Assembly (NCBI GenBank): GCA_905215615.1
Contig: CAJMQM010000023.1
Coordinates: 1-14,757 of the forward strand
Reading direction: 5' to 3'
Length of the DNA: 14,757 bases
Source of the DNA: an uncultured bacterium
Lineage (GTDB): Bacteria > Bacillota > Clostridia > TANB77 > CAG-508
In this document: positions 5,153-13,016 of the stretch, one piece after another
Position numbering within the stretch: position 1 is the first letter of the stretch
Layout of the letters: the number at the start of each line of letters is the position of its first letter
Position numbers and translations under genes: made by a program
Notes under the pieces: generated by a model
What the model saw: only the letters and a program-made list of their open reading frames with translations
The model's database searches: none
What the model was told of the DNA's origin: nothing

Positions 5153-5668
5153 ATGGCAGGTTATGGTAAACAAAGAGAGCCAATAGAACTTATTATAGCA
5201 AAGGGGAAGAAACATCTTACTAAAGAAGAAATAGCAAAAAGAAAAAGTACAGAAGTAAACACAGATGACTATAAAGATGTTAAGCCACCAAGCTATTTAA
5301 GTAAGAAACAAAAAAACGAGTTTATGGAAATTGCAACAAAACTTGTAGATATAGGAATAATGACCGAGTTAGACGAAGACTGTCTAGCTCGTTATTTAAT
5401 ATCTAAAGATAACTATTTAAAATTCACAAAGGCATTAAGCACAGCTTTTAAAAAGAAGTCGTCAAAACAAAATAAAGATAATATGGAAATGCAGGCTTTA
5501 CTTTCGAGCGAGATAGATACTAACTTAATAAATCAAGACAGAGCTTTCAAACAATGTAGGCAATGTGCTAGTGATTTAGGATTAACTATTACAAGCAGAT
5601 GCAGATTAATAGTACCAGAACCACCAGAAAAGCCGAAAGAAAATAAATTTGCTAAATTCGTGGGGTAA
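5153..5668 (+). CDS. terS: Small terminase subunit, P27 family
   Basis: The 171-residue product starts MAGYGKQREPIELIIAKGKKHL, the basic N-terminus usual for P27-type small terminases. It continues with KPPSYLSKKQKNEFMEIATKLVDIGIMTELDEDCLARYLISKDNY (two helices, in the usual place for this family) and ends with a proline-rich segment (VPEPPEKPKENKFAKF) matching the family's C-terminus. TerS recognises the viral DNA and hands it to TerL. I choose ATG 5153 because GAGGTGGG (5141-5148) lies just upstream; an in-frame ATG at 5123 would add ten residues without a binding site. Its TAA overlaps the next ATG by one base (TAATG), so TerS and TerL are translationally coupled. Confidence 0.9.
   Translation: MAGYGKQREPIELIIAKGKKHLTKEEIAKRKSTEVNTDDYKDVKPPSYLSKKQKNEFMEIATKLVDIGIMTELDEDCLARYLISKDNYLKFTKALSTAFKKKSSKQNKDNMEMQALLSSEIDTNLINQDRAFKQCRQCASDLGLTITSRCRLIVPEPPEKPKENKFAKFVG
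5365..5391 (+). other. Stem-loop inside terS
   Basis: CGAGTTAGAC (5365-5374) pairs with GTCTAGCTCG (5382-5391), ten pairs including one G-U, around a 7-base loop, and is followed by TTATTTAAT. It resembles a weak intrinsic terminator inside the coding sequence. Codon choice at these sites is free enough that the pairing need not arise from the protein sequence alone. Confidence 0.45.
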
Positions 5669-7422
5669 TGATAGATAGAGTAACAGAATATGCTCGAAAG
5701 GTTGTAAACAGAGAAGTTTTTACAGGAGAATTACATAGACTAGCCTGTGAAAGACATTTAAGAGATTTAGAAAGACAGAATACAGCAGAATTTCCATATT
5801 ATTGGGATGTTGCAAAATCAGAAAGAATTTTAGAGTACGCAGAAACCTTAACTATTGGAGAAGGTTTTGAAAAAAAGCCAGTACAATTATTAGGATTTCA
5901 AATTTTTGATATGGGTTGCTTGTTTGGTTGGTATAATGAAAAAGGCAAAAGAAGGTTTAGAAGATCTTACGAATCAATGGCAAGACAAAATAGTAAAACT
6001 TTTAAAAATGGTATTAGAGGAACATATATTGCAGGATTTAGCGGTTATTATTACGGGAAATTATTTACAGCAGCAACTAAGAAACGTCAAGCAAGGCTTG
6101 CATGGGAAGAAATGTCAAAATTCATACAAAGTGATGAAGACTTGGCAGGACAAGATATTGCAAGTGAAAAAGACGGAATGTTTGCAGTAAAAGATTATAA
6201 ATCAACGATTATTGCTAATGAAACGCATTGCACAATAGAGGTATTAAGTAAAGAAAGTGGTTTAGATGATGGATTCAGAGCTATATATGCAAGTATAGAT
6301 GAATACCACCAACACAAAACGAATCAAATATATAAAGCTCTATATAATGGAACAAAATCACTTCCAGAAACATTAATAAGCATAATTACAACTAGAGGCG
6401 ATAAAATTAATACGCCATGCTATGAATTGGATAATTATTGTTGTAATATTTTACGAGGAATTGCTATTGCAGAAGACTTCTTTGTTGACATATACGCACT
6501 AGATAAAGGCGACGATATATGGGATCCTAAAAATTTAATAAAAGCTAACCCTTATTTAGCAGCAAAAGAAGATACATTAAAAGTATTAATAACAGATATG
6601 CAAACTGCTAAAGATATGGGAGGAAATGAACAAAGGGACTTTATGGTAAAGTCCCTAAATATGTGGGTAAAAAACACAGATGACCAATTTATAGACATAG
6701 ATAAATGGAAAGAATGCGAAACAGATAAAACTTTAGAAAATATGCGTGGAAAAGCCTGTTATGCTGGTATAGATTTATCAAGTGGTGGAGATTTAACTAC
6801 AATTTCATTAGAGTTTCCGCTAGATAGTGAAAAATTTTATATTTATTCACATTCATTTATGCCTAAAGGTAGGTTAGAAGAACACATAGAAACAGATGTT
6901 GCACCTTATGATTTATGGGAAGAAAACGGATTAATAACTATAACTGGTGGGGCAAATGAATATAAGAACGACTATAAGTTTATTATTAATCATTTAAAAA
7001 AAATTATAGAAGCATACGATTTAAAACTTAAAGCAATAGGATATGATCCTCATAATGCCGATGGTTTTTTATCAGATTTAGAAGAATTTGGAGTACCTTT
7101 ATTATCAATTACACAGTCTGCAAGATTCTTAAATGATGCAACAGAAGATATGAAATTAAATATTAAATCAAGAAAAATAGAGTATGACAAACAAAATGAA
7201 CTTTTAAGCTGGAGTTTTTCAAATGCTAAAGTAGTAGCAAATAGTTTTGGCGAAATAAAAGTTGATAAAGAGCCAAGAGCTAAAACCAAAAGAATAGATC
7301 CAGTTGATGCTTGTATAGATGCCCATGTAGCTTATATGAAATTAAAAGAGGAAGATCCAGTAGACATTGACAAGGAAATGAAAAATTACTTGCAAATGAT
7401 GAATTGGGGGGTGAGTAAATGA
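5668..7422 (+). CDS. terL: Large terminase subunit (ATPase/nuclease), HK97-type
   Basis: A 584-residue two-domain packaging motor. The N-terminal ATPase has the adenine-proximal region LLGFQIF (74-80), a Walker A-like SMARQNSKT (103-111, the usual deviant form of this family), Walker B IYASIDEYH (206-214, D211/E212) and the coupling motif ISIITTRG (237-244). The C-terminal RNase H-fold nuclease has D369 in YAGIDLSSGGD, D460 in IGYDPHN and the aspartates of DPVDACIDAH (544-553). Both active sites look intact. It cuts concatemers and drives DNA through the portal. Start is TAATG-coupled to terS; its stop overlaps the portal start as ATGA (7419-7422). Confidence 0.95.
   Translation: MIDRVTEYARKVVNREVFTGELHRLACERHLRDLERQNTAEFPYYWDVAKSERILEYAETLTIGEGFEKKPVQLLGFQIFDMGCLFGWYNEKGKRRFRRSYESMARQNSKTFKNGIRGTYIAGFSGYYYGKLFTAATKKRQARLAWEEMSKFIQSDEDLAGQDIASEKDGMFAVKDYKSTIIANETHCTIEVLSKESGLDDGFRAIYASIDEYHQHKTNQIYKALYNGTKSLPETLISIITTRGDKINTPCYELDNYCCNILRGIAIAEDFFVDIYALDKGDDIWDPKNLIKANPYLAAKEDTLKVLITDMQTAKDMGGNEQRDFMVKSLNMWVKNTDDQFIDIDKWKECETDKTLENMRGKACYAGIDLSSGGDLTTISLEFPLDSEKFYIYSHSFMPKGRLEEHIETDVAPYDLWEENGLITITGGANEYKNDYKFIINHLKKIIEAYDLKLKAIGYDPHNADGFLSDLEEFGVPLLSITQSARFLNDATEDMKLNIKSRKIEYDKQNELLSWSFSNAKVVANSFGEIKVDKEPRAKTKRIDPVDACIDAHVAYMKLKEEDPVDIDKEMKNYLQMMNWGVSK
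6634..6656 (+). other. Perfect stem-loop inside terL
   Basis: AGGGACTTTA (6634-6643) and TAAAGTCCCT (6647-6656) are perfect reverse complements separated by TGG. No T-run follows, so it is not a terminator. It falls in codons for QRDFMVKSLN between the ATPase and nuclease domains, a natural place for a co-translational pause, though that is speculation. Confidence 0.5.
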
Positions 7423-8744
7423 AAATTATAGATAAAGTTAAAAAATCTTTTAAGGCTTTAACTTCAAATAATACTAAAAATGACCAGTTGGCAGCATTAG
7501 TAAATTTTTTAGGTTTACAAGATACTGATAAAAGCGAATTGTCAGAAGCAACATATTTTGCTTGTTTAAAAGTATTAAGTGAAACTTTAGGAAAATTACC
7601 GCTAAAATTATTAAAACATAATGAAAATAACGGGGTAACAGTATGTAGGAATCATCCATTATATAGAGTTTTAAACGAAAGACCTAATAAATATATGACA
7701 GCAACTACGTTTTGGTCTACTGTTGAATACAATAGAAACCATTACGGGAATGCTTATGTTTTGATAGATACTAAGAAAAAGGGTAATGACGTAAAAACAA
7801 GTTTATGGATATTACCATCGTCAGATGTAGAAATTTGGTATGATGACGCTAAAAAATTAAGTGATATACCAGATATTTATTATATTTATACATGCTCGGC
7901 GGGAACATATAGATTTGGATCAGAAGAAATATTACACTTTAAAACATCAAGCTCTTTTGATGGAATAACTGGAATGTCAGTTAGGGATAAATTAAGAAGT
8001 ACAATTATAGGAAATAACAAGGCACAAGAGTTAGTGAATCAAATGTACGAAAATGGTTTTACAGCAAAAGCAGTCGTACAGTACACATCTTCTTTAAATG
8101 ATGAAAGTGCAAAAGAATTTGCAAAAGGAATTGAAAAATTTGCTACAGGAAAATATAGCGATGAACAAATAAAAAATATAATTCCTATTCCTCTAGGTGC
8201 TACTTTAACACCACTTAATATAAAACTTGCTGATAACCAATTTATAGATGTAAAAAAATATTCTGCATTGCAAATTGCTAGTGCTTTTGGAATAAAACCA
8301 TATCAAATTGGAGATTATGAAAAGTCAAGTTATTCAAGTGCAGAAGCACAACAACTAAGTTTTTACATAGATACAATGTTATATATTATAAAGCAATATG
8401 AAGAAGAAATAAGCTATAAACTACTAGATGACGAAGAAGAAACAGAAGGCTACCATTTTAAATTTAACGTAGCTGTAATACTTAGAGCAGACCAAAAAAC
8501 ACAGGTTGAAACACTAAGTAAAGGTGTATCAAACTTTATATATACACCGAACGAAGCAAGAGCTTTCCTTGATTTGGAAGCAAAAGAAGGAGGCGATAGG
8601 CTTCTTGGAAATGGTGCTAGCATTCCTGTAGAATATACAGGTGCTCAGTATATACAAAATTTTGAAGGAGAGGAGGGTAAATTATACAAATGGATCCAGA
8701 AAACAATAAAAGAGGCATTGGAGAAAACCTTATCAAAGGCTTAG
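7419..8744 (+). CDS. Portal protein, HK97 family
   Basis: The 441-residue length is typical of HK97-type portals. Recognisable segments are SEATYFACLKVLSETLGKLP near residue 41, the NRNHYGNAYV strand (about 104-113), EILHFKT and the long-helix region with ADNQFIDVKKYSALQIASAF, GIKPYQIG, then YSSAEAQQLSFYIDTM. Twelve copies should form the ring at the capsid vertex through which TerL pumps DNA. It starts within the end of terL (ATGA overlap), and its last 55 bases overlap the protease gene, whose ribosome binding site lies inside the portal coding sequence. Confidence 0.93.
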   Translation: MKIIDKVKKSFKALTSNNTKNDQLAALVNFLGLQDTDKSELSEATYFACLKVLSETLGKLPLKLLKHNENNGVTVCRNHPLYRVLNERPNKYMTATTFWSTVEYNRNHYGNAYVLIDTKKKGNDVKTSLWILPSSDVEIWYDDAKKLSDIPDIYYIYTCSAGTYRFGSEEILHFKTSSSFDGITGMSVRDKLRSTIIGNNKAQELVNQMYENGFTAKAVVQYTSSLNDESAKEFAKGIEKFATGKYSDEQIKNIIPIPLGATLTPLNIKLADNQFIDVKKYSALQIASAFGIKPYQIGDYEKSSYSSAEAQQLSFYIDTMLYIIKQYEEEISYKLLDDEEETEGYHFKFNVAVILRADQKTQVETLSKGVSNFIYTPNEARAFLDLEAKEGGDRLLGNGASIPVEYTGAQYIQNFEGEEGKLYKWIQKTIKEALEKTLSKA

Positions 8745-9529
8745 TTTGTAAATCTGCTAATGTAGAAAGTCAAGAAGTTACAGAAGAAGATTTAAAGAAA
8801 ATTAATAAATTAACTTTAAGTCCTCTAAGTGCAGAAGAAGTATTTACATTTAAAGTTATTATGGGCGACAATGAATTAGACGATAGAAATTACGAGCCAT
8901 TTAATTTAAATGCACTAAAAGATTTAAAAAGATTATATGTTGGTAAAACTATGATAAAAGATCATAGAAGAACAGCAGATAATCAAATTGCTAGAATTTA
9001 TGATACCGAATTAGTACAAGAAGACACAAGCAAATTTACAGGTGCTGGAGAGATATATACACAATTAATTGCAAAATGTTATATGGTTAAAACAAATAGC
9101 AATGCTGATTTAATTCAAGAAATAAAAGCGGGAATAAAAAAAGAAGTTTCTACTGGTTGTAAACCAAAACATGCTTATTGTTCTATATGTGGTACAGACA
9201 ATACTAAAACATATTGTCCGCACATGTGGGGACGTGAGTATGATACAGCAGCAGGAAAGAAAATTTGTTATTTTACTCTGGATGGTGCAAAGGAAGCGTA
9301 CGAGCTTTCATTCGTTGCAGTACCAGCACAACCTAGAGCTGGAACAACAAAAAACTATCAAGAAGAAAAAGTAAAGGAAGAAACAGAAGAAACTGATATA
9401 ATAGAAAATGAAGCAGACAAAACTGTTAAAAAAGAAAATATGGAATTAGAAAAAGAGCTAGATTTAAGAATGAAAATACTAGACTCTTTTATTTTTTCAC
9501 AAAATCAAAAAGAAAAGGAAGGTAATTAA
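8690..9529 (+). CDS. Prohead maturation protease-like protein with zinc-knuckle insertion
   Basis: This 279-residue protein lies between portal and capsid genes, where the maturation protease belongs. The core includes NALKDLKRLYVGKTMIKDH (H92), NQIARIYDTEL, GIKKEVSTGC (S154) and YELSFVAVPAQPRAG (204-218), consistent with a divergent S78/U35-like serine protease having His-Ser catalytic residues. Between catalytic serine and the last strand is a cysteine-rich insertion: C157, C164-x2-C167, C176-x-H178. The final 55 residues are charged and helical, like a scaffold segment. AGGAGGG (8671-8677) is 12 bases from ATG 8690, slightly long, but an in-frame TAA at 8678 rules out an upstream ATG. Protease activity is inferred from family resemblance and position. 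Confidence 0.8.
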   Translation: MDPENNKRGIGENLIKGLVCKSANVESQEVTEEDLKKINKLTLSPLSAEEVFTFKVIMGDNELDDRNYEPFNLNALKDLKRLYVGKTMIKDHRRTADNQIARIYDTELVQEDTSKFTGAGEIYTQLIAKCYMVKTNSNADLIQEIKAGIKKEVSTGCKPKHAYCSICGTDNTKTYCPHMWGREYDTAAGKKICYFTLDGAKEAYELSFVAVPAQPRAGTTKNYQEEKVKEETEETDIIENEADKTVKKENMELEKELDLRMKILDSFIFSQNQKEKEGN

Positions 9530-9531
9530 AA

Positions 9532-10689
9532 ATGAATAAAAAAATGAGAGAATTATTAAATAAAATTGCACAAAAAAGAATGATGGCTAGAGATTTTATG
9601 GATGGGGAAAACAAAGACTTAGAGAAGGCAACAGCTTTAATGGACGAAGCTGACGAACTACAAAAAGAATATGATTTAGAGGCAAGAATGTATGCGGCAG
9701 AAAAAGAAGATAATACACCAACAGACGAAGAAGTATCAGAAGAAAAAGCAAATAAACAAGAAAAAAATGTAATCAAAGAAGTAGCAGACGCTATCAGAAG
9801 AGTTGCAAAGACTTTAAATGGAGGAACAGGAACAGAAGGAGGTTATACAGTACCAGCTGATATAGTAACAAAAATTCAAGAATTAAGAGAAAGTAAATTC
9901 TCTTTAGAAGAATTAGTAACAGTTGAAAGCGTTTCTACAATGTCTGGAGAAAGAACATATAAAACAAGAAAACAAAAGAAAGGATTTACAAAGGTTGGAG
10001 AAAAATCTGCAATTTCTGCTACTGAAGGTCCAGCATTTTCAAGAATAAAATATGCTATTGATAAATACGCAGGATATTTACCAATTACAAATGAATTGTT
10101 AGAAGATTCTGACGAAAATTTAGTAAATACAGTATTAGCATGGTTAGCTGATGAATCAAGAGTAACAAGAAACAACTTAATTTTAGCAGCAATAAAAACA
10201 AAAGAAGCTAAAGCTATAGATGCAGGAATAAAAGGTATCAAGTCTGTATTAAATAAAGAACTAGGACAAGCATTTAAACCAACTTCTGTTGTTGTTACAA
10301 ATGATGATGGTTTAGATTATTTAGACCAATTAGAAGATAAAAACGGAAGACCTTTATTAAATCCAGATCCAACAAATAGTGCAAATATACAATTAAGAGC
10401 TGGTGCAACTGTTGTTCCTATAAAAGTAATACCTAACGATGATATGGCAACAACAGAATCAAAAGTACCATTCTTAATTGGAGATTTCAAAGAAGGAATT
10501 GTATTATTTGATAGAAAGAAAGTAAACATTATGACTTCTAATACAGCTGTTGTAGGAAGTGGCGAAGATGAAATAAACGCTTTTGAAGATGACTGCACAA
10601 TATTTAGAGGTATTGAAAGAGAAGATGTAAAAGTAAGAGATGTCAAAGCATTTGTAAATGCTTATATTCTTGTAGAAGAACATGCATAA
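9532..10689 (+). CDS. Major capsid protein, HK97 fold
   Basis: 385 residues, starting two bases after the protease gene with AAAGGAAGG upstream. Residues 1-95 are a charged helical delta/scaffold domain (MRELLNKIAQKR, then LMDEADELQKEYDLEARM). The mature capsid begins near GGTGTEGGYTVP (97-108), the sequence that commonly opens HK97-type capsid proteins, so the protease should cut just before it. The E-loop (ERTYKTRKQKKGFTKVGEKSA), the long spine helix, TNDDGLDYLDQLEDKNGRPLL and the C-terminal axial region with FLIGDFKEGIVLFDRK and AFVNAYILVEEHA are all present. Codon use is slightly richer in optimised codons, as expected for the most abundant virion protein. Confidence 0.95.
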   Translation: MNKKMRELLNKIAQKRMMARDFMDGENKDLEKATALMDEADELQKEYDLEARMYAAEKEDNTPTDEEVSEEKANKQEKNVIKEVADAIRRVAKTLNGGTGTEGGYTVPADIVTKIQELRESKFSLEELVTVESVSTMSGERTYKTRKQKKGFTKVGEKSAISATEGPAFSRIKYAIDKYAGYLPITNELLEDSDENLVNTVLAWLADESRVTRNNLILAAIKTKEAKAIDAGIKGIKSVLNKELGQAFKPTSVVVTNDDGLDYLDQLEDKNGRPLLNPDPTNSANIQLRAGATVVPIKVIPNDDMATTESKVPFLIGDFKEGIVLFDRKKVNIMTSNTAVVGSGEDEINAFEDDCTIFRGIEREDVKVRDVKAFVNAYILVEEHA

Positions 10690-10707
10690 ATAAAGGAGGA
10701 CTAGCTT

Positions 10708-11052
10708 ATGGCTGAAAAAGAAGAAGTTACTTATGTACCAGTAAGTATAGAAGAAGTATGCGATTATAAAGGCTTTTTAGTGGAAGAAGTCGAAGAGGAC
10801 AAAGTAATAAAAAGAAATATTATAAGACTTATTAATTTTTCAAACTTGTATTTACAAGGTGCCATAGGCAAAAACTACCCAACAGAAGACGAAAGGGCTA
10901 AACAAATAGCCCTTTTAGTTATTTCTGATTTGTACGATTATAGAGATTTAGATTCAAAAAATATTTCAAATACAACTAGAAAGATTTTAAATGACTTAGA
11001 ATGGCAACTAAAAATGGAGATGAGAAAAAATGGCTATGAACAAACTAATTAA
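10708..11052 (+). CDS. Head-tail connector, gp6-like
   Basis: A 114-residue protein directly after the capsid gene, behind a textbook AAAGGAGG (10692-10699) with an 8-base gap. The mostly helical sequence (VIKRNIIRLINFSNLYLQGAIG, YPTEDERAKQIALLVISDLYDYRD, TTRKILNDLEWQLKMEMR) fits the gp6/gp15-like connector family that binds beneath the portal. The segment DLYDYRDL is the usual 'D-x-Y-(D/E)-NR' motif position. It overlaps the next gene by 23 bases. A perfect 9-bp hairpin lies inside the coding region (listed separately). Confidence 0.8.
   Translation: MAEKEEVTYVPVSIEEVCDYKGFLVEEVEEDKVIKRNIIRLINFSNLYLQGAIGKNYPTEDERAKQIALLVISDLYDYRDLDSKNISNTTRKILNDLEWQLKMEMRKNGYEQTN
10892..10916 (+). other. 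Perfect stem-loop inside the gp6-like connector gene
   Basis: AAAGGGCTA (10892-10900) pairs perfectly with TAGCCCTTT (10907-10915) around a 6-base loop, followed by TAGTTATTTC. It resembles an intrinsic terminator with a poor U-tract, about 200 bases downstream of the capsid gene, where reduced expression of later genes would be useful. Confidence 0.5.
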
Positions 11053-11338
11053 ATTTCAAAAATTAAATGCAGACATCGAAAAATGGGAAGATTATTACTC
11101 TTGCTATGCAGAAGTTAATAAATCAAGTGGCAACGAATACTTTAACGCCAGAACTAATATAACACAAAATACTTATAATTTTAAAGTTATGTATATAAGC
11201 AAATTAGAAGATATTATTTTTAATACATCTCAATACAGAATTTTATATAAAAATAAAAATTTCGATATAAAGAATGTAGATGATAAGCAGGAAAAACGTT
11301 TAAAACTAACTTTTGTTGCAGAATGCGTAACAATTTAA
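11030..11338 (+). CDS. Head closure / head-tail adaptor protein
   Basis: 102 residues. The sequence starts MAMNKLIKFQKLNADIEKWEDYYSCYAEV and continues with alternating strands (TYNFKVMYISKLEDI, then SQYRILYKNKNFDIKNV, RLKLTFVAECV). These match the beta-barrel head-tail adaptor family (SPP1 gp16-like), which closes the connector after packaging. Position between the gp6-like connector and gp10-like gene is the conserved slot. GGAG (11016-11019) is 10 bases before the ATG; an in-frame ATG at 11036 is a possible alternative. The stop TAA is embedded in the next gene's ribosome binding site. Confidence 0.8.
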   Translation: MAMNKLIKFQKLNADIEKWEDYYSCYAEVNKSSGNEYFNARTNITQNTYNFKVMYISKLEDIIFNTSQYRILYKNKNFDIKNVDDKQEKRLKLTFVAECVTI

Positions 11339-11348
11339 GGAGGCAACT

Positions 11349-11744
11349 ATGGGAATAAATAATAATATAACTATTACTCAATTATCCCCTAAAATGCAAG
11401 AAATACTTAACCAGTATGCTGGTAACGTTATAGAAAAAGTAAAAACTTTGGCAAAAGATACTGCTGTAGAGTTGACTAAAAATACTAAAAGGGATTCGCC
11501 AGTAAAAACTGGGGAATATAAAAGACATATTAGTTATAAGAAAACTCGAGAAACATCTACAAGTGCTGTATATACATGGTATGTTAAGGATCCAGAATAT
11601 AGATTAACACATTTACTTGCAAATGGTCATGCTAAACGAAATGGTGGCAGAGTACAAGGAAATCCATATTTAAGTGAAAATGTTATAGAAGCGGAGAAAA
11701 AATTTGTAAGTGGTGTAAAGGAGATAGTAGCAAATGAACATTGA
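11349..11744 (+). CDS. HK97 gp10-like neck/tail protein
   Basis: 131 residues with the two hallmark motifs of the HK97 gp10 family: DSPVKTGEYKRHI (49-61) and the stretch YRLTHLLANGHAKRNGGRV (84-102), then NPYLSENV before a final helix. This family acts at the head-tail junction or in tail completion. AAGGAGG (11337-11343) overlaps the previous stop and sits 5 bases from the start, so the gene is efficiently reinitiated. It overlaps the following gene by 11 bases. Confidence 0.88.
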   Translation: MGINNNITITQLSPKMQEILNQYAGNVIEKVKTLAKDTAVELTKNTKRDSPVKTGEYKRHISYKKTRETSTSAVYTWYVKDPEYRLTHLLANGHAKRNGGRVQGNPYLSENVIEAEKKFVSGVKEIVANEH

Positions 11745-12075
11745 AAATTGGTTTAAAGAAGGAACAGGATTTAAAATTAAAGAATTAAGATATTTAAAAC
11801 CTCCAGCATTGCCTTATTTCTTATATGTAAATAGAAAAATAGTTAGAGGTGCTGATCTTCTTAATAATATAGTTGAAAACAATATTACTATTGAAAGATA
11901 CAGCGAAACAAATAATGATAGTGATTTAAAAGAAATACAAAAAGTAAATGAATTATTAAAAAAAGACTATTATACCTATGATTCACAAACAGAATGGCTT
12001 GATTCTGAGGGTATGTATGGCACATTTTGGGTATTAGATCCAATTTTAGAAAAAATAAGAAAGGAAGGAAATTAA
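11734..12075 (+). CDS. Tail terminator-like protein
   Basis: A 113-residue protein in the slot between the gp10-like gene and the major tail protein, where the tail terminator (tail completion protein) normally lies. The internal pattern LPYFLYVNRKIVRGADLL, NNITIERYSE, then a helix with EIQKVNELLKK followed by YYTYDSQTEWLDSEGMYGTFWVL matches the strand-strand-helix-strand layout of these proteins ('Y-T...E-W-I-(E)-S-E-x-M-Y-x-T'). The protein would cap the growing tail tube and join it to the head. AAAGGAG (11717-11723) precedes the start. The product is sure; the name is by synteny plus fold pattern. Confidence 0.65.
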   Translation: MNIENWFKEGTGFKIKELRYLKPPALPYFLYVNRKIVRGADLLNNIVENNITIERYSETNNDSDLKEIQKVNELLKKDYYTYDSQTEWLDSEGMYGTFWVLDPILEKIRKEGN

Positions 12076-12077
12076 TT

Positions 12078-12632
12078 ATGGGTAAAAGAACTAAACAAAC
12101 TATTACTTTAGGTAGTGGAAATTTATATATTACAGAGTTTTCTGGAAGTATTCCAGAAAATACAGAAATTGAAAAAGATACTAATTTAGCAGGATATATA
12201 CAAGGTGGTGCTGAATTAGAGTACAAACCAGAATATTATACAGCAGAAGATGATTTAGGAAAAGCTAAAAAAACTATAATCACTAAGGAAGAAGCAAAAT
12301 TAAAATCTGGTATTATGACATGGAACGGAGAAACATTAAAGAAATTAGTAGCTACTGGTAGAGTTACAGAAGATACCAAAAAAGGTATAAGAACTGTAAA
12401 AATTGGTGGTATTGATAATAACGACAATAAAAGCTACATTATACATTTCGTACATAAAGATCCTGTTGATGGAGATGTACGTGTTACTGTAGTTGGTAAA
12501 AATACAGCAGGCTTTACATTAGCATTTGCTAAGGATAAAGAAACTGTTATTGATGCGGAATTTGAAGCAGCACCATCAGATGATGAAGGAACATTAATTT
12601 TATTACAAGAAGAAATAGAGCAAACAGCCTAA
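12078..12632 (+). CDS. Major tail (tube) protein
   Basis: I place the start at ATG 12078 (AAGGAAGGA at 12061-12069, 8 bases upstream); the in-frame ATG at 12027 lies inside the previous gene and lacks a binding site. The 184-residue product begins MGKRTKQTITLGSGNLYITE, with LAGYIQGGAELEYKPE around residues 36-51, then a strand-rich body (YIIHFVHKDPVDGDVRVTVVGKNTAG in separate strands, FTLAFAKDK) and an acidic C-terminus. This is the pattern of tube-forming major tail proteins of Firmicute siphophages, and the synteny agrees. It is followed by a hairpin before the chaperone genes, as is common for this highly expressed gene. Confidence 0.85.
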   Translation: MGKRTKQTITLGSGNLYITEFSGSIPENTEIEKDTNLAGYIQGGAELEYKPEYYTAEDDLGKAKKTIITKEEAKLKSGIMTWNGETLKKLVATGRVTEDTKKGIRTVKIGGIDNNDNKSYIIHFVHKDPVDGDVRVTVVGKNTAGFTLAFAKDKETVIDAEFEAAPSDDEGTLILLQEEIEQTA

Positions 12633-12638
12633 AAAAAT

Positions 12639-12674
12639 AGAGAGATGGTATAAAATAAACAGCCATCTCTCTTT
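12639..12674. terminator. Stem-loop between major tail protein and chaperone genes
   Basis: AGAGAGATGG (12639-12648) pairs perfectly with CCATCTCTCT (12663-12672) around a 14-base loop. On the + strand only three T end the stem, followed by AAAA, so termination there would be weak. On the - strand the stem is followed by ATTTTTTT (complement of 12638-12631), a much better U-tract. It may be an attenuator lowering chaperone expression relative to tube protein, an mRNA 3'-end stabiliser, or a stop for antisense transcripts. Confidence 0.55.
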
Positions 12675-12698
12675 AAAAGTAAAAGGAGGAATATTATT

Positions 12699-13016
12699 AT
12701 GTATGATATGACAAAATTAAAAACAAGGTATTTTGATATAAAACTAAAAAATGGCAAAATATTGAATATAGAGCCACCAAAATTAAAAGTTTTAAAGAAA
12801 ATAGCTGCTTTAAGCGAGGTAAAAAATACAGAAGAGTTAGGAGAAAAAGACATAAGCAACCTTACAGAAGCTGTATCTTTAGCTTTAAGCAAAAATAGAC
12901 AAAACTTTAAAATTTCTACTGAACAAGTAGAAGATAATTACGACATAGACGAAATAGTGGATCTATTAAATAATTATTTTGAATGGGTTAATAGCATACA
13001 AAATTCAAAAAACTAA
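12699..13016 (+). CDS. Tail assembly chaperone G
   Basis: 105 residues, preceded by AAAGGAGG (12682-12689) and an ATG 9 bases later. The N-terminus (LKTRYFDIKLKNGKILNIEPPKLKVLKK) has the beta hairpin typical of Gram-positive tail assembly chaperones, followed by helices and a C-terminal FEWVNSIQNSKN. In lambda-like tails, G and its frameshifted form G-T coat the tape measure and recruit tube subunits. The gene ends at TAA 13014-13016, immediately after the A AAA AAC slippery site, so a minority of ribosomes should continue in the -1 frame. Synteny between tube and tape measure genes is exact. Confidence 0.85.
   Translation: MYDMTKLKTRYFDIKLKNGKILNIEPPKLKVLKKIAALSEVKNTEELGEKDISNLTEAVSLALSKNRQNFKISTEQVEDNYDIDEIVDLLNNYFEWVNSIQNSKN

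Noticed and set aside
5906..6190. 94-residue + strand frame inside terL
   Set aside because: It lies out of frame within the terminase ATPase domain, which is uninterrupted and carries the Walker motifs; no independent ribosome binding site is seen.
9171..9374. 67-residue + strand frame inside the protease gene
   Set aside because: It is an alternative phase of the intact protease-like gene, without start signal or family resemblance.
9876..10646. Two minus-strand open frames opposite the capsid gene
   Set aside because: They overlap a certain major capsid gene on the + strand and show no start signal or recognisable domain.
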